DNA of 64,000 nt from Noviherbaspirillum humi (GCF_900188095.1 NZ_FZOT01000002.1:310001-374000); one strand, 5' to 3'. Shown: positions 36,464 to 45,866, counted from the first letter of the stretch. Notes: generated from the sequence alone by a model not told the origin. A program made the numbers and translations.

Positions 36464-37977
36464 GCTGCCTCCGCTGCGACCGGCCGCCCGAGCGCGGCCG
36501 AAGTTGGGAATACCAGGGACTTGATCACCACCGGCACCGCGCCGGAGGTTTCCAGCATGGCCCCGATGTCGATGAAGTCGAACTCCTTCAGCGTCACGCC
36601 ATCGATGGAAACAATGGTGCTGGCCAGCTTCAGCTCTTCCACGCAATGGATGCCGATCAGGCCGCCGATATCGCCGTCGCCCACCAGGATCAGCGGATGG
36701 CCGTTCTCCAGCAAGGCCGCAAGCCCGGCGACGGCGCCGCGGCAGAAGGCGTCCATGCGGGCAAAGGTGGCCGATTCCTGCCAGCGGTAGCACAGCGCGA
36801 CCGGCCGTTCGCCATGCTGCAGATCGAGCCGGCGCAGCGCCGCCTGGATGCCGGCGGCGATGCGGGCCGGGTCCAGCGCTTCGTCGGCGAGCGGCAGATC
36901 GGGCGTGACCACGGCGATGTTCCGCAGCGGCAGCGCTTCCAGCGGCGCGACGTAAATGGTGCTGCCGCTGACCTGCACCGTGTACTGCGAGGCGCCGACG
37001 ACGGTGGCCCGTATGCCCTGTTCCGGAGCGGCCACCGGCACGCCCCACTGCCTTACCTTGGCGAGAATGGCACGCGCCAGGCGCGGCCCCAGATCGCCGA
37101 AGCCCTGCGCCTGCTTGTCGTAGATGTACTCCGACACGCCGCCGGAAAAGGTGATCACGTCGGGCCGATGGCGATTGCTCAATGCGTCCAGCCGCAGCAG
37201 TGCCGCCGTCTGGGCATCCAGCGCCGGCTGGCTGATGACGGCGAACAGGCGGCTGGCCATGCATTCGGCCATGCGGTCCAGGTCGGCGTCGGCCGGACGC
37301 ATGCCGATCTCCAGCGGGATCCCGGCTTCGGCGGCGAAGCGGCGCCCCGCCTCTTCGATGCGCTGCACGCGGCCGCCGGCATCGAGGCAGACGATGCGTG
37401 CGCCGACATCCACCGCCGTGAGCTCCGCCAGCTCGCCGGCTTCGCACAGCGCGATCTTGGAGGTGCCGCCGCCGATGTCGATATTCATCACCCGCACGCC
37501 GTCCCGGATGGAGCGGGCGGCGGCGCCGGAACCGAAGGCGGCGAGCGTGGTTTCCAGGCCGTCGCCGGCGCTGACGGAAACGAACTTGCCGGCCTGCGCG
37601 GCGAACAGCTCGCCGATGGCGCGGGCATTGCTGCGGCGGACCGCCACGCCGGTCAGGATCAGGGCGCCGGTGTCGATCGCCTCCGGCAGGATGCCGGCCA
37701 GCCGGTACTGCTGCTCGATGAAGGCGCCGAGCGCCGCCGCGTCGATGGTGTGGTCGTCGGCGTATGGCGTGAGCATCACCTCGGATTCATGCAGGATTTC
37801 GCGCTCCGAGACGATGTAGCGGTTGTCGAGCCGCTCCAGCAGCAACCGGGAAAACACCAGATGGGACGTGGATGAGCCGATGTCGACGCCGACGCTGGTG
37901 AGGCGGATTTCATCCTCCTCTTCCAGGCTTCTGCGTACATTGCTGAAGAAGATGCGGCCGCCGGATTCTGTAGTCAT
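36460..37977 (-). CDS. EutA-like ethanolamine ammonia-lyase reactivating ATPase
   Basis: 505 aa from ATG 37977 (a TTG lies 18 bases upstream). Actin/Hsp70-type ATPase motifs are SVGVDIGSSTSHLVFSRLLL, MNIDIGGGTSKIAL and VITFSGGVSEYIY, matching EutA. EutA exchanges damaged cobalamin on ethanolamine ammonia-lyase. No eutB or eutC is in the window, and the gene is instead coupled by ATGA overlap to an iron-type binding protein, so its partner enzyme is elsewhere or it has another client. Confidence 0.83.
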   Translation of the reverse strand: MTTESGGRIFFSNVRRSLEEEDEIRLTSVGVDIGSSTSHLVFSRLLLERLDNRYIVSEREILHESEVMLTPYADDHTIDAAALGAFIEQQYRLAGILPEAIDTGALILTGVAVRRSNARAIGELFAAQAGKFVSVSAGDGLETTLAAFGSGAAARSIRDGVRVMNIDIGGGTSKIALCEAGELAELTAVDVGARIVCLDAGGRVQRIEEAGRRFAAEAGIPLEIGMRPADADLDRMAECMASRLFAVISQPALDAQTAALLRLDALSNRHRPDVITFSGGVSEYIYDKQAQGFGDLGPRLARAILAKVRQWGVPVAAPEQGIRATVVGASQYTVQVSGSTIYVAPLEALPLRNIAVVTPDLPLADEALDPARIAAGIQAALRRLDLQHGERPVALCYRWQESATFARMDAFCRGAVAGLAALLENGHPLILVGDGDIGGLIGIHCVEELKLASTIVSIDGVTLKEFDFIDIGAMLETSGAVPVVIKSLVFPTSAALGRPVAAEAA

Positions 37978-38071
37978 GGCACTCGATAGCGTCAATCAGG
38001 AAAGGCGGCGCGATGATGCGGCCGCCGTGGATCGTCTTCGAATTGCGCCGGCACGGGCGCCGGCAGCCGGC

Positions 38072-39283
38072 CTATTTCTGCGGGACGTCGGACGGCTTCA
38101 CGTACCAGGCCGGGTCCATCCGGCTCGGCACGCCGTTGCGCTGCAGCGTTTCCTCGTACTCCTTGCGGATGAAGGGATCCTCCATCCAGTACGGGATGGC
38201 GGTGCCGCCTTCGTTGATTTCGCGCGCGGTGTAGTCGGTGTGCTTCTCGCCCGGCGGCCCGGGATCGCGGCCGGGATTGTGCGGGCCGAACCAGGCGGTG
38301 AGGCGGAACGGGTCCTTGGACACGCTGAAGTGCTGGTGGTACCAGCGCGCGCCGCCGGGAGCGGCCGTCACCATGCCGCCCTGTTCGTAGTCCACCCGGC
38401 GCACCTTGTCGGCATGGCCGGTTTGCCAGGGGTTTTCGCCATACTTCTCCGGCCAGGTGTAGGTGTAGCCCTTGCCCTTCAGGCAAATCAGCACCGCCGC
38501 CGAGGTATGCGCATGCGCCTTCGAGTAGCGGCCGTTCTCGTGCTGGCCGATCCAGAAGTAGAAGCAGTTGTTGGTCATGAACGGCTCGATGCGGCGGTAG
38601 CCGGGCGAGCGCCGGTTGTCCAGCGGCAGGTCGCAGTTGATTGCGTCCGGAATCAGATTGGTGCGCCGCATCGCCAGGCCGCGCACCGGGTCCGGCTCGA
38701 TGTCGTCCTTCGGCTTGTAGAAGTCGTCGGCGCCGCTGAAGCGGTCGCGGAACACGAAGGGATTGTTGAACACCGCGTCGTAGTTGTTGAGCAGGTTGAT
38801 GACGTTGGGCGCGGTGGTCCCGGCCAGCAGCAGCGCGCCGCCGGAAGAGCCGTTGACGATGCGGTACCAGGCATTCATCGGAATGGAGAACATGGAGCCC
38901 TTCTGCCATTCGAACACATGCTTCTTGCTGTCGCCTTCCTGCCAGACCTCGGTGGTGCCGCGCCCTTCCAGCACCAGGAAGATCTCCTCGTACATGTGCT
39001 TCTCGGGGTTCAGGGCGCCTGCCGGCGGCACCTCGACCACGTAGCAGCCCCACTTGCCTTCGGTGCCGAGCAGCTGGATGTAATGGCCGCGGCCGCCCTT
39101 GCGCTTCCACGGCACCAGCGGCAGGTCGTGCACCTTGCGGATGCCGATGTCGCGGAACACCGGCACGCCTTCCGACTCCATGAAGGCGTCATAGGGCGTG
39201 GGCTGCTTGCGGAATTCGCCGAAGCCGGCGCGCTTGTTCCCCGCCGGCTCATGCCAGTGGGTCTGGTCCTTGTCATGCGGCAT
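38072..39283 (-). CDS. Two-domain cupin protein, function unknown
   Basis: 403 aa, ATG 39283. N-terminal cupin (about 75-160; LNPEKHMYEEIFLVLEGRGTTEVW and MFSIPMNAWYRIVNG) and C-terminal cupin (about 255-345; HAHTSAAVLICLKGKGYTYTW and WYHQHFSVSKDP). Both keep His/Glu-type metal ligands (HMYEE; HAH). It resembles bicupin dioxygenases such as gentisate 1,2-dioxygenase in layout but I cannot name the substrate. A probable operator lies 93 bp upstream. Confidence 0.8.
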   Translation of the reverse strand: MPHDKDQTHWHEPAGNKRAGFGEFRKQPTPYDAFMESEGVPVFRDIGIRKVHDLPLVPWKRKGGRGHYIQLLGTEGKWGCYVVEVPPAGALNPEKHMYEEIFLVLEGRGTTEVWQEGDSKKHVFEWQKGSMFSIPMNAWYRIVNGSSGGALLLAGTTAPNVINLLNNYDAVFNNPFVFRDRFSGADDFYKPKDDIEPDPVRGLAMRRTNLIPDAINCDLPLDNRRSPGYRRIEPFMTNNCFYFWIGQHENGRYSKAHAHTSAAVLICLKGKGYTYTWPEKYGENPWQTGHADKVRRVDYEQGGMVTAAPGGARWYHQHFSVSKDPFRLTAWFGPHNPGRDPGPPGEKHTDYTAREINEGGTAIPYWMEDPFIRKEYEETLQRNGVPSRMDPAWYVKPSDVPQK

Positions 39284-39375
39284 TGTCGTCTCCTGCTCGA
39301 ATGGTTTGGCTTGTTGTTATGCGCGGGGCGTACCGGTCGCATCCATCTCGGCGCAGATTTTTACCGGTCGCTTTT

Positions 39376-39400
39376 GTTCCCTTATATGGAACGATGTTCT
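39376..39400. promoter_or_regulatory. Operator-like element, copy A (upstream of the cupin gene)
   Basis: Three half-sites: GTTCC, then TTATATGGAAC, then TGTTCT. A 25-bp element with 20 identical bases lies at 42247-42271. GTTCC/GGAAC half-sites are typical of IclR-family regulators. Copy A lies 93 bp upstream of the cupin start and 128 bp upstream of nikR. Confidence 0.55.
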
Positions 39401-39527
39401 CTTTTTCAATTCATGCTACCGAAGCGCCGGACGGAAGTCAATTGCGCGGGTACGCCTGCCCCGCAGTCCGATTCGACGTTACCATTGCGTTCATTCCGAC
39501 AAGCGCCGGCCAGGCCGGCATGACCCC

Positions 39528-39983
39528 ATGCGCCGCATTACCATTTCCGTCGATGATTCCCTCGCCGAGCAGTTCGAGCAGCTGATCGAGCGCCATGGTT
39601 ACGAGAACCGCTCCGAAGCCTTCCGCGACCTGCTGCGCGGCCGCCTGGAGCAGGAGCGCAAGAGCACCTACCAGGCGCGCTATTGCATCGCCAGCCTGAG
39701 CTATGTCTACAACCATCATGAACGGGAATTGTCGAGCCGGCTGGCGGCGCTGCAGCATGAACACCATGACATCTGCGTCTCCAGCATGCACGTGCACCTG
39801 GACCACGACGACTGCCTGGAAACCATCGTGCTGCGCGGCCCCTACCGCCAGGTGCATGCCTTCGCCAACAGCGTCATCGCCCAGAGCGGCGTACGCCATG
39901 GGCAGATCAATCTGGTGCCGGTGGACATGGCAACGCCGACGCTGGCACAGCACCAGCATCCGCACTTCCATCCCAAGACCTGA
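39528..39983 (+). CDS. nikR: NikR-type nickel-responsive regulator
   Basis: 151 aa, ATG 39528. A ribbon-helix-helix domain (MRRITISVDDSLAEQFEQLI) is joined to the NikR ACT-like domain. The high-affinity nickel ligands are conserved: His in QHEHHD, then His88, His90 and Cys96 in MHVHLDHDDCLE. NikR represses nickel uptake genes when nickel is abundant. The downstream TonB receptor on the opposite strand (stops 22 bp apart) is the obvious candidate target. Confidence 0.92.
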   Translation: MRRITISVDDSLAEQFEQLIERHGYENRSEAFRDLLRGRLEQERKSTYQARYCIASLSYVYNHHERELSSRLAALQHEHHDICVSSMHVHLDHDDCLETIVLRGPYRQVHAFANSVIAQSGVRHGQINLVPVDMATPTLAQHQHPHFHPKT

Positions 39984-40004
39984 AATCCCGGGAGCGCTGC
40001 GGCG

Positions 40005-42101
40005 TTAGAAGTTGGTGACGAGGGTGACGCGGAAGGAGCGCGACTCGATCGGATGGAAATGCACGTCCGGCGTGGCCGACCCAGGCGGCTCGCCGGCGAG
40101 GCGCGACTCATAGTAGTAATCGATGGCGGAGTCGCGCCGGTTCAGCAGGTTGAAGCCTTCCAGCTCCACGCGCATCTTCGGATTGATCCTGTAGCCGATG
40201 CGGCCATTGAGCGTGGTCGTCGAGCGCGAGCGCACGCTGTTGTCTTCGATCAGCGGCCGCGGGCCGAAATAACGCAGCTGCAGCGCGCCGAAATAGGGAC
40301 CGAGATTATCCACCGCCATGGCCACCGAGGCGACGCCTTCCACGGCGCCGGGGATGCGGCTGCCGACCGGGTCGGCATCGCGGAACCGGGCGCGGGCGAA
40401 GGCGATGTCCGCATCCAGCGTCAGCCATGAGGTCGGCTTGTAGTAGTTGTTGAACTCGATGCCGTAGCGGCGGCTGGGCCGGCTCGCCTCGGTGGTGCCG
40501 GCATCGCCGATGAACAGCAGCTCCGAGTCGAAGTCGAGCCGGTACAGCGCCAGGGTGCTTTGCAGGCCCGGGATGATTTCGCTGCGCATGCCCACTTCCA
40601 TGCCCTTGGAGCGCACCAGGGGCGTGACCCGGTTGACCGGATTGCCGCTGGCCGGATCGACAGAAATCGTGGCTCCTCGGGCATCGTTGCTGTGGAAGCC
40701 GGTGCCGACGTTCAGGTAGTACTCGGTCTTCGCCCAGGGCCCGAAGATGAAGCTGAGCTTGGGGCTGGCGATGCTGTCCGTCGCGGTGCCGGAATTGGCG
40801 GGCTTGTCGCTCTTGACGTTGAAGCGGTAATGGTCGCTGCGCAGGCCTGCCACAGTGCGGAACCAATCGTTCCAGCCGGTGCGGTTTTCGAAATAGATGC
40901 CGGCGCTGCTTTCCACCACATGATCCTGCCGCACCGTGGACAGGGTGCGCCGCGCCGCCGTCTGCAGCAGGCCGTTGAAGGCATTGTCGTTCTGCAGCTG
41001 CAGCCCGATGGTGTTTTCCATGGATCGACCAAGCCAGTTGCCGCGCCAGGTGTGGCTGGCATTCATCCCGGCGGTGGTGCGGCGGTCGGGCTGGGCGAAC
41101 TGGTCGCCGTTGATCGGGTCGTTGAGAAAATAAGTGAAATTGGAGAAGAGGTCGAGCTTGTTGTGGATGAGGTAGGCATTCACGCTGCTCGATTCCTGCG
41201 CGGTGCTGCGGCGCCATGCGGCCGACAGGCTGTAGCGGTGGGACTGGCCGCCGTCGGTGGGATCGACGGTATCGAAGCGGCCGAGCAGCCCGCCATTCAC
41301 CGCGCGCTGGGGTATCTGGTCGGTGGCATTCCACTTGGCGCGGTAAGCCATGGCGCTGAGATTGAAGCCATTGGCAGCATTGCCCTCGCTGTAGCGCAGC
41401 ACGCCGTTGAACTTGCGGTAATCGTCCGGCCGGGTGAAGGGGCCGTCGTTGTGGAACAGTTCCAGCGCGTACAGCAGGTTGCCGTTGCCCGCCTTGGGCG
41501 AATCGGCCAGCAAGGTGCGCAGGTAGCCGTTCTGGCCGATGCCGACACTGGCAATGCCCTGCGCCAGCTTGTCGGCATAGACGATGCTGGCGCTGCCGGC
41601 GGTGGCGAAGTCGCCTTCCGAGGCGCTGTACGGCCCCTTGGCGTACTCCATGCGCGTGACCAGTTCCGGAATGAGGAAATTCAGGTCGGTCCAGCCTTGG
41701 CCGTGCGCATGGCTGCGCTGGTTGACCAGCATGCCGTCGACAGTGGTGCGCAGGTCGGTGCCGTGGTCGAGGTTGAAGCCGCGCAGGTAGAACTGGTTGG
41801 CCTTGCCCTCTCCGCTGTGCTGGCTGACGATCAGCCCCGGCATCGCTTCCAGCAGTTCCCCGGTGCGGTACACGGTGCGCGCCTCCAGCTGCTGCTGGGT
41901 GATGATGCCGGCATTGGCGGTGTCGGCAATGCCGAGCTGGCTGTTGCGGGAGGTTTCCACCACCACCGATGGCAGGGTGCGCTCAGGCTCGGCCGCCCGC
42001 GCCATGGACATGGCGAGCACTGCGCAAGCCAGCGCGGCGGGAAGCGGCATCAAACGGAACGGCAGGCGGGATGGAAAACATGCTTCTGCGGCAGGAACCA
42101 T
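40005..42101 (-). CDS. TonB-dependent outer-membrane receptor, probably for a nickel complex
   Basis: 698 aa, ATG 42101. Signal peptide (ALACAVLAMSMARA), a TonB-box-like TLPSVVVETS, a plug domain (YRTGELLEAMPGLIVSQHSGEG, NQFYLRGFNLDHG, DGMLVNQRSHAHGQGW) and a beta-barrel ending in the OMP signature VTLVTNF. His-rich plug loop HAHGQGW could bind metal. Linkage to nikR makes a nickel-chelate receptor the best guess; iron or another metal is possible. Confidence 0.9.
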   Translation of the reverse strand: MVPAAEACFPSRLPFRLMPLPAALACAVLAMSMARAAEPERTLPSVVVETSRNSQLGIADTANAGIITQQQLEARTVYRTGELLEAMPGLIVSQHSGEGKANQFYLRGFNLDHGTDLRTTVDGMLVNQRSHAHGQGWTDLNFLIPELVTRMEYAKGPYSASEGDFATAGSASIVYADKLAQGIASVGIGQNGYLRTLLADSPKAGNGNLLYALELFHNDGPFTRPDDYRKFNGVLRYSEGNAANGFNLSAMAYRAKWNATDQIPQRAVNGGLLGRFDTVDPTDGGQSHRYSLSAAWRRSTAQESSSVNAYLIHNKLDLFSNFTYFLNDPINGDQFAQPDRRTTAGMNASHTWRGNWLGRSMENTIGLQLQNDNAFNGLLQTAARRTLSTVRQDHVVESSAGIYFENRTGWNDWFRTVAGLRSDHYRFNVKSDKPANSGTATDSIASPKLSFIFGPWAKTEYYLNVGTGFHSNDARGATISVDPASGNPVNRVTPLVRSKGMEVGMRSEIIPGLQSTLALYRLDFDSELLFIGDAGTTEASRPSRRYGIEFNNYYKPTSWLTLDADIAFARARFRDADPVGSRIPGAVEGVASVAMAVDNLGPYFGALQLRYFGPRPLIEDNSVRSRSTTTLNGRIGYRINPKMRVELEGFNLLNRRDSAIDYYYESRLAGEPPGSATPDVHFHPIESRSFRVTLVTNF

Positions 42102-42136
42102 GGGTTGTCTCTATCGTTTTGTCAGCCAGACGGAGG

Positions 42137-42157
42137 GCCGACAGTCTTATTGTCGGC
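42137..42157. promoter_or_regulatory. Inverted repeat in the TonB-receptor leader
   Basis: GCCGACA (42137-42143) and TGTCGGC (42151-42157) with a 7-nt loop, 36 bp upstream of the receptor start. It could form a leader hairpin or be a dimer-binding operator. Nothing in the sequence decides which. Confidence 0.45.
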
Positions 42158-42195
42158 GCAAAAGCTTGGCATCTTAACCATTGCAAGTCCGCGCC

Positions 42196-42224
42196 GTATG
42201 ATTTTTTAAGAAATGTTCTTACAC
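42196..42224. promoter_or_regulatory. Candidate NikR operator upstream of the TonB receptor
   Basis: A half-site GTATGA (42196-42201) identical to the E. coli NikR half-site is followed after 17 bases by TTACAC, a partial match to the second half-site TCATAC. The spacing is one base longer than the enterobacterial 16. It lies 95-123 bp upstream of the receptor. Confidence 0.35.
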
Positions 42225-42246
42225 CGTGCGACTATTGTAGCTCGGA

Positions 42247-42271
42247 ATTCCTTTATATGGAACCTTGTTCC
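42247..42271. promoter_or_regulatory. Operator-like element, copy B (between TonB receptor and GGDEF-EAL gene)
   Basis: ATTCC, TTATATGGAAC and TTGTTCC in the same layout as copy A at 39376 (20 of 25 bases). The right two half-sites form GGAAC-CTT-GTTCC. It lies 146 bp upstream of the TonB receptor and 149-296 bp upstream of candidate starts of the GGDEF-EAL gene. Confidence 0.55.
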
Positions 42272-42419
42272 AATAATTATGCGCTCGGCGAACACCTCCT
42301 TCCTGGGCTGCGCAAGCCCCGGTAGCGGCGATTTCGAAGAAAGGGGAAGACGGGCGGAAAGCCTCCCGCCGCGATCCCGGTCATCGGAGAGGGCCAGACC
42401 TGCTCGTGGCAGGCATCGA

Positions 42420-45197
42420 ATGACATGGAACTGTGGCTGCAACATCTGGCCGCACGAATGGTCCAATGACATTGGCCCATCCCTCGAGGCAACAGCCGAC
42501 GTGCGCTTCCTCAATCGTTTTCTCGAGCCGAACGTCCGTTCCAGACGGATTATCATCCCGCGCGGCAGCATGGGCGCCGTACTATTCTGGCCGCTGGCTG
42601 CGCTGCTGCTGGCGCTGGCGGGATGGTCCGTGCTGCTGGCCAATCTGCGCCAGGACCGGGCGGCGATCGAGGGCAATGCGCTGCGCGAAGCGACGGCCTT
42701 CGCCAACAGCCATGCGGAGTACCTGAGCCGCACCGTCGAATCGATAGACCAGGTCACGCTGCACGTGCGGTATGCCTGGCAGCAGTCGCAGGGCAAGCTG
42801 CACCTGGATGCCCTGAACGCACAAGGCTTGTTCCCGCCCTCCTCCTACTCTTACCTGGCGATCACCGACCGCGACGGCCGCATCGTCACCAGCACACTGC
42901 CGGAACTGCGCGGCCTGGAGATCGGAGACCGCGGCTATTTCCGCCTGCAGCGCGAGGCGGATACCGACAGCGTCTTCATCGGCGAGCCGGTGTATGGCCG
43001 CGGCACCGGGCGCCAGGTCCTGCACGTCTCGCGCCGCCTGCTGGACGAGCGCGGCGGCTTCGCCGGCGTCGTGCTGGTGGCCGTGACCCTCAGCTATTTC
43101 ACCGCCACTTATGATCCGGTGGTGATGGGCAGCCTCGGCTTCCTCGGCATGTCCAGCAACGACGGCCAGGAGCGCACCATGCGCGTCGGCCACCGCGTGA
43201 GCGCCCCGGGCGAGCGCTTCCTGATGCAGGCGCCGGCCAATGCCCTGCTCGGCGGCACCGGCCTGCTCGAGGGCCGGCGCTGGTTCGCCGACGGCCGCGC
43301 CCGCTATGTCGCCTGGCAGGCGGTCTACGGCTATCCCCTGATCGCCTTCGCCGGCCTCGACCGGGAAGAAGTGCTGGCGCCGTATCAGCGCAACGCCGAC
43401 GCCTCCATGTACTACGCCACGCTTGCCAGCCTCGCCCTGCTGGCATTCGCTACGATCGCCACCGTCCTTTCGCTGCGGCTGGCGTGGCGCAAGCAGCAGG
43501 TGACGGTCCTGCAAACCACCTACCGACTCGCCACCGAAGCCGGCACGGAAGGGTTTTACATCGCGCATCCGGTCCGCGCCGCCGATGGCGGCATTGCCGA
43601 TTTCGAAGTCATGGACTGCAACCGGCGCGGCGCCGAGTTCTTCGGGTCCCGGCGGGAGGAATTCATCGGCATACGCCTGAGCAGCTGCCATCCCGGCGAG
43701 CAGGGCGTCCGCTTCCTCCACCTGCTGACCCAGGCCTGGCACGAAGGTCGCAAGGAAGCGGAGCTGCCGCTCGCATCGCGGCGCGGCGATGAACCGCGCT
43801 GGATCGCGCTGCAGGCGCTGCGGGCGGAGGACAATCTGGCGGTCACCCTGCGCGACATCACCGATGCCAAGGCGCACGTGGCCGAGCTGGAGCAGCGCAG
43901 CAACCATGATGCGCTCACCGGCCTGCCGAACCGCCACTGGGTCGGCCTGCATGTGCCGCAGTCGATCGCGGCGGCGGCTCACAGCGGCGCCACCCTCGCT
44001 TTTCTGTTCATCGATCTCGACGGCTTCAAGACGGTCAACGACAGCATGGGTCATGAGGCCGGCGACCAGGTGCTGCGCGTTGCCGCCAAGCGGCTGCGCC
44101 TGGCGGTACGGCCGCAAGATCACGTGGTGCGGCTGGGCGGCGACGAGTTCGTGGTCATTCTGGAGGGCATCGGCAGCAAGGAAGACGCGGCCCAGGTGGC
44201 GCAGCGCATCCTGCAATCCTTCGAAGAGCGCTTCCACGTCGCCGGCGCCACCCATGCCATCGGCACCTCGATCGGCATCAGTCTCTATCCGCAGGATGGC
44301 GGCGACGTGGATACCCTGCTCAAGCATGCGGACGTGGCGATGTACTCGGTCAAGACCACCGGCAAGCGCAATTACCGCTTCTACGACCAGAAGTTCTATG
44401 ACGCGCTGATGGCCAGCCTGCGCCAGGAGTCGGAACTGCGGCATGCCATCGACCATGACCAGTTCGTGCTGCACTATCAGCCCCGGGTCGACATCTCTAC
44501 CGGCGTCACTTCCAGCATGGAAGCGCTGGTGCGCTGGGCGCATCCGCTGCGCGGCCTGGTGGAGCCGAGCGAGTTCATCCCGATCGCCGAGGATACCGGC
44601 CTGATCCTGCCGCTGGGCGAACTGATCATCGACAAGGTATGCGCGCAGCTGGCGTTCTGGGCGCGCAGCGGCCAGGAACTGGTGCCGGTGTCGGTGAACG
44701 TCTCGCCGCGGCAGTTCAGCGAGGCCAACATGGCGACGGTGATCCGTTCCGCCATCGAGCGCAATGGACTGGAACCCAGCCTGATCGAGATCGAGCTGAC
44801 GGAATCGTCAATGCTCACCGATACGGACGAACTGACCGAAACCATCGCCGCCATCCGCGGCATGGGCGTGAAGCTGCTGGTGGACGACTTCGGCACCGGC
44901 TATTCGTCGCTGTCGCAATTGCAGCGGCTGGATGTGGACGTGCTCAAGGTCGACCGCGCCTTCACCGCCGAACTCGGGAAGACGGAACAGGGCAAGGTGT
45001 TCTTCACCGCCATCGTCACCATGGCCCACGCGCTGGGCATGCGGGTGGTGGCCGAGGGCGTGGAGAGCGAAGCGCAATTGCGAATCCTGAAATCGCTGCG
45101 CTGCGACGAGATCCAGGGCTACTTCGTCTCCCGCCCCCTGCCGCCGACCGATACTCAGCCGATCTTGCCGAAATGGTTTCTGCCTTCCGCCCTGTAA
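42420..45197 (+). CDS. Membrane GGDEF-EAL protein with periplasmic Cache-like sensor and PAS
   Basis: About 925 aa from ATG 42420. The start is uncertain: GTG 42501 and ATG 42567 are alternatives, and the open frame reaches 42213. A membrane helix (AVLFWPLAALLLALAGWSVLL), a Cache-type periplasmic domain (SSYSYLAITDRDGRIVTST, IGDRGYFRLQREADTDSVFIGEPV), a second helix (YYATLASLALLAFATIATVL), PAS, GGDEF (RLGGDEFVVILEG) and EAL (MEALVRWAHPLRG, EIELTESSML, DDFGTGYSSL). Both catalytic motifs are intact. It senses a small periplasmic ligand and alters c-di-GMP. Confidence 0.9.
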   Translation: MTWNCGCNIWPHEWSNDIGPSLEATADVRFLNRFLEPNVRSRRIIIPRGSMGAVLFWPLAALLLALAGWSVLLANLRQDRAAIEGNALREATAFANSHAEYLSRTVESIDQVTLHVRYAWQQSQGKLHLDALNAQGLFPPSSYSYLAITDRDGRIVTSTLPELRGLEIGDRGYFRLQREADTDSVFIGEPVYGRGTGRQVLHVSRRLLDERGGFAGVVLVAVTLSYFTATYDPVVMGSLGFLGMSSNDGQERTMRVGHRVSAPGERFLMQAPANALLGGTGLLEGRRWFADGRARYVAWQAVYGYPLIAFAGLDREEVLAPYQRNADASMYYATLASLALLAFATIATVLSLRLAWRKQQVTVLQTTYRLATEAGTEGFYIAHPVRAADGGIADFEVMDCNRRGAEFFGSRREEFIGIRLSSCHPGEQGVRFLHLLTQAWHEGRKEAELPLASRRGDEPRWIALQALRAEDNLAVTLRDITDAKAHVAELEQRSNHDALTGLPNRHWVGLHVPQSIAAAAHSGATLAFLFIDLDGFKTVNDSMGHEAGDQVLRVAAKRLRLAVRPQDHVVRLGGDEFVVILEGIGSKEDAAQVAQRILQSFEERFHVAGATHAIGTSIGISLYPQDGGDVDTLLKHADVAMYSVKTTGKRNYRFYDQKFYDALMASLRQESELRHAIDHDQFVLHYQPRVDISTGVTSSMEALVRWAHPLRGLVEPSEFIPIAEDTGLILPLGELIIDKVCAQLAFWARSGQELVPVSVNVSPRQFSEANMATVIRSAIERNGLEPSLIEIELTESSMLTDTDELTETIAAIRGMGVKLLVDDFGTGYSSLSQLQRLDVDVLKVDRAFTAELGKTEQGKVFFTAIVTMAHALGMRVVAEGVESEAQLRILKSLRCDEIQGYFVSRPLPPTDTQPILPKWFLPSAL

Positions 45198-45332
45198 TGC
45201 GCTGCAGGGGTGCCATGCTCCCGGCGCCGGGTTACAACTGCTTACCACTGAAACCGATTCCTCGATCACGCCCGTGCCCTGCCTTGCTACGATGCTTTCC
45301 ATCAATACCTGACTTCCGTATCGGAGCAAGCC

Positions 45333-45866
45333 ATGCAAACCACCGCCACTTCCACCAGCCGCATTCATCCGCTCGTCGCCGGCGCTGCCGCCTCGGTCAT
45401 GCTGGTCAGTCTCCTCGGCGCCGCTGCCATCACCGGCATCCTGCCGACTTCGCAAGGCAGCGTCGCGCCAGCCGCGTCGACGGTCCCGGCCGCTCCGCTC
45501 GCCGCAGTGGTTCCTGCGCCGGAAGCCAAGCCCGCTGCCGTTGCCAGCCTGGCCCCGCAGGATGCGGCGCCTGCAGTCCATCAGCCCAGCCAGAAGGCGG
45601 CTCGCCACCATGCGCCGGCTCGTTCCCAGCAGGTTGCCTATAGCGAGCCGGCACGCCAGGCCCAGGCAGCGCCGGTTTATCAGCAGCCGGCTCCCGCTCC
45701 TGCGCCAGCCGCCCGGAACAGCGCAGTCGGCATCGGCGTGGGCGCGGTGGTCGGCGGTCTGCTAGGCAGCCAGGTGGGCGGCGGCAATGGCCGCACGCTG
45801 GCAACCATCGCCGGCGCCGTCGGCGGCGGCTATGTCGGCAACGAAATCGCCAAGCGCAACCCGTAA
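45333..45866 (+). CDS. Glycine-zipper (17-kDa-antigen-like) surface protein
   Basis: 177 aa, ATG 45333 behind CGGAGC. An N-terminal hydrophobic segment (about 13-36) acts as signal or anchor. A low-complexity Pro/Ala/Gln linker runs from about 40 to 125. A C-terminal glycine zipper follows: AVGIGVGAVVGGLLGSQVGG and GRTLATIAGAVGGGYVGNEI. Such domains insert in the outer membrane or envelope. A strong terminator follows. Confidence 0.82.
   Translation: MQTTATSTSRIHPLVAGAAASVMLVSLLGAAAITGILPTSQGSVAPAASTVPAAPLAAVVPAPEAKPAAVASLAPQDAAPAVHQPSQKAARHHAPARSQQVAYSEPARQAQAAPVYQQPAPAPAPAARNSAVGIGVGAVVGGLLGSQVGGGNGRTLATIAGAVGGGYVGNEIAKRNP

Noticed and set aside
35393-37447. 684-aa reading of the iron-type binding protein
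   Set aside because: The upstream part is out-of-frame sequence of the EutA-like gene; the signal peptide starts at ATG 36463.
42582-44543. 653-aa open frame antisense to the GGDEF-EAL gene
   Set aside because: It is the complement of a gene with intact GGDEF and EAL motifs and has no recognisable domain of its own.
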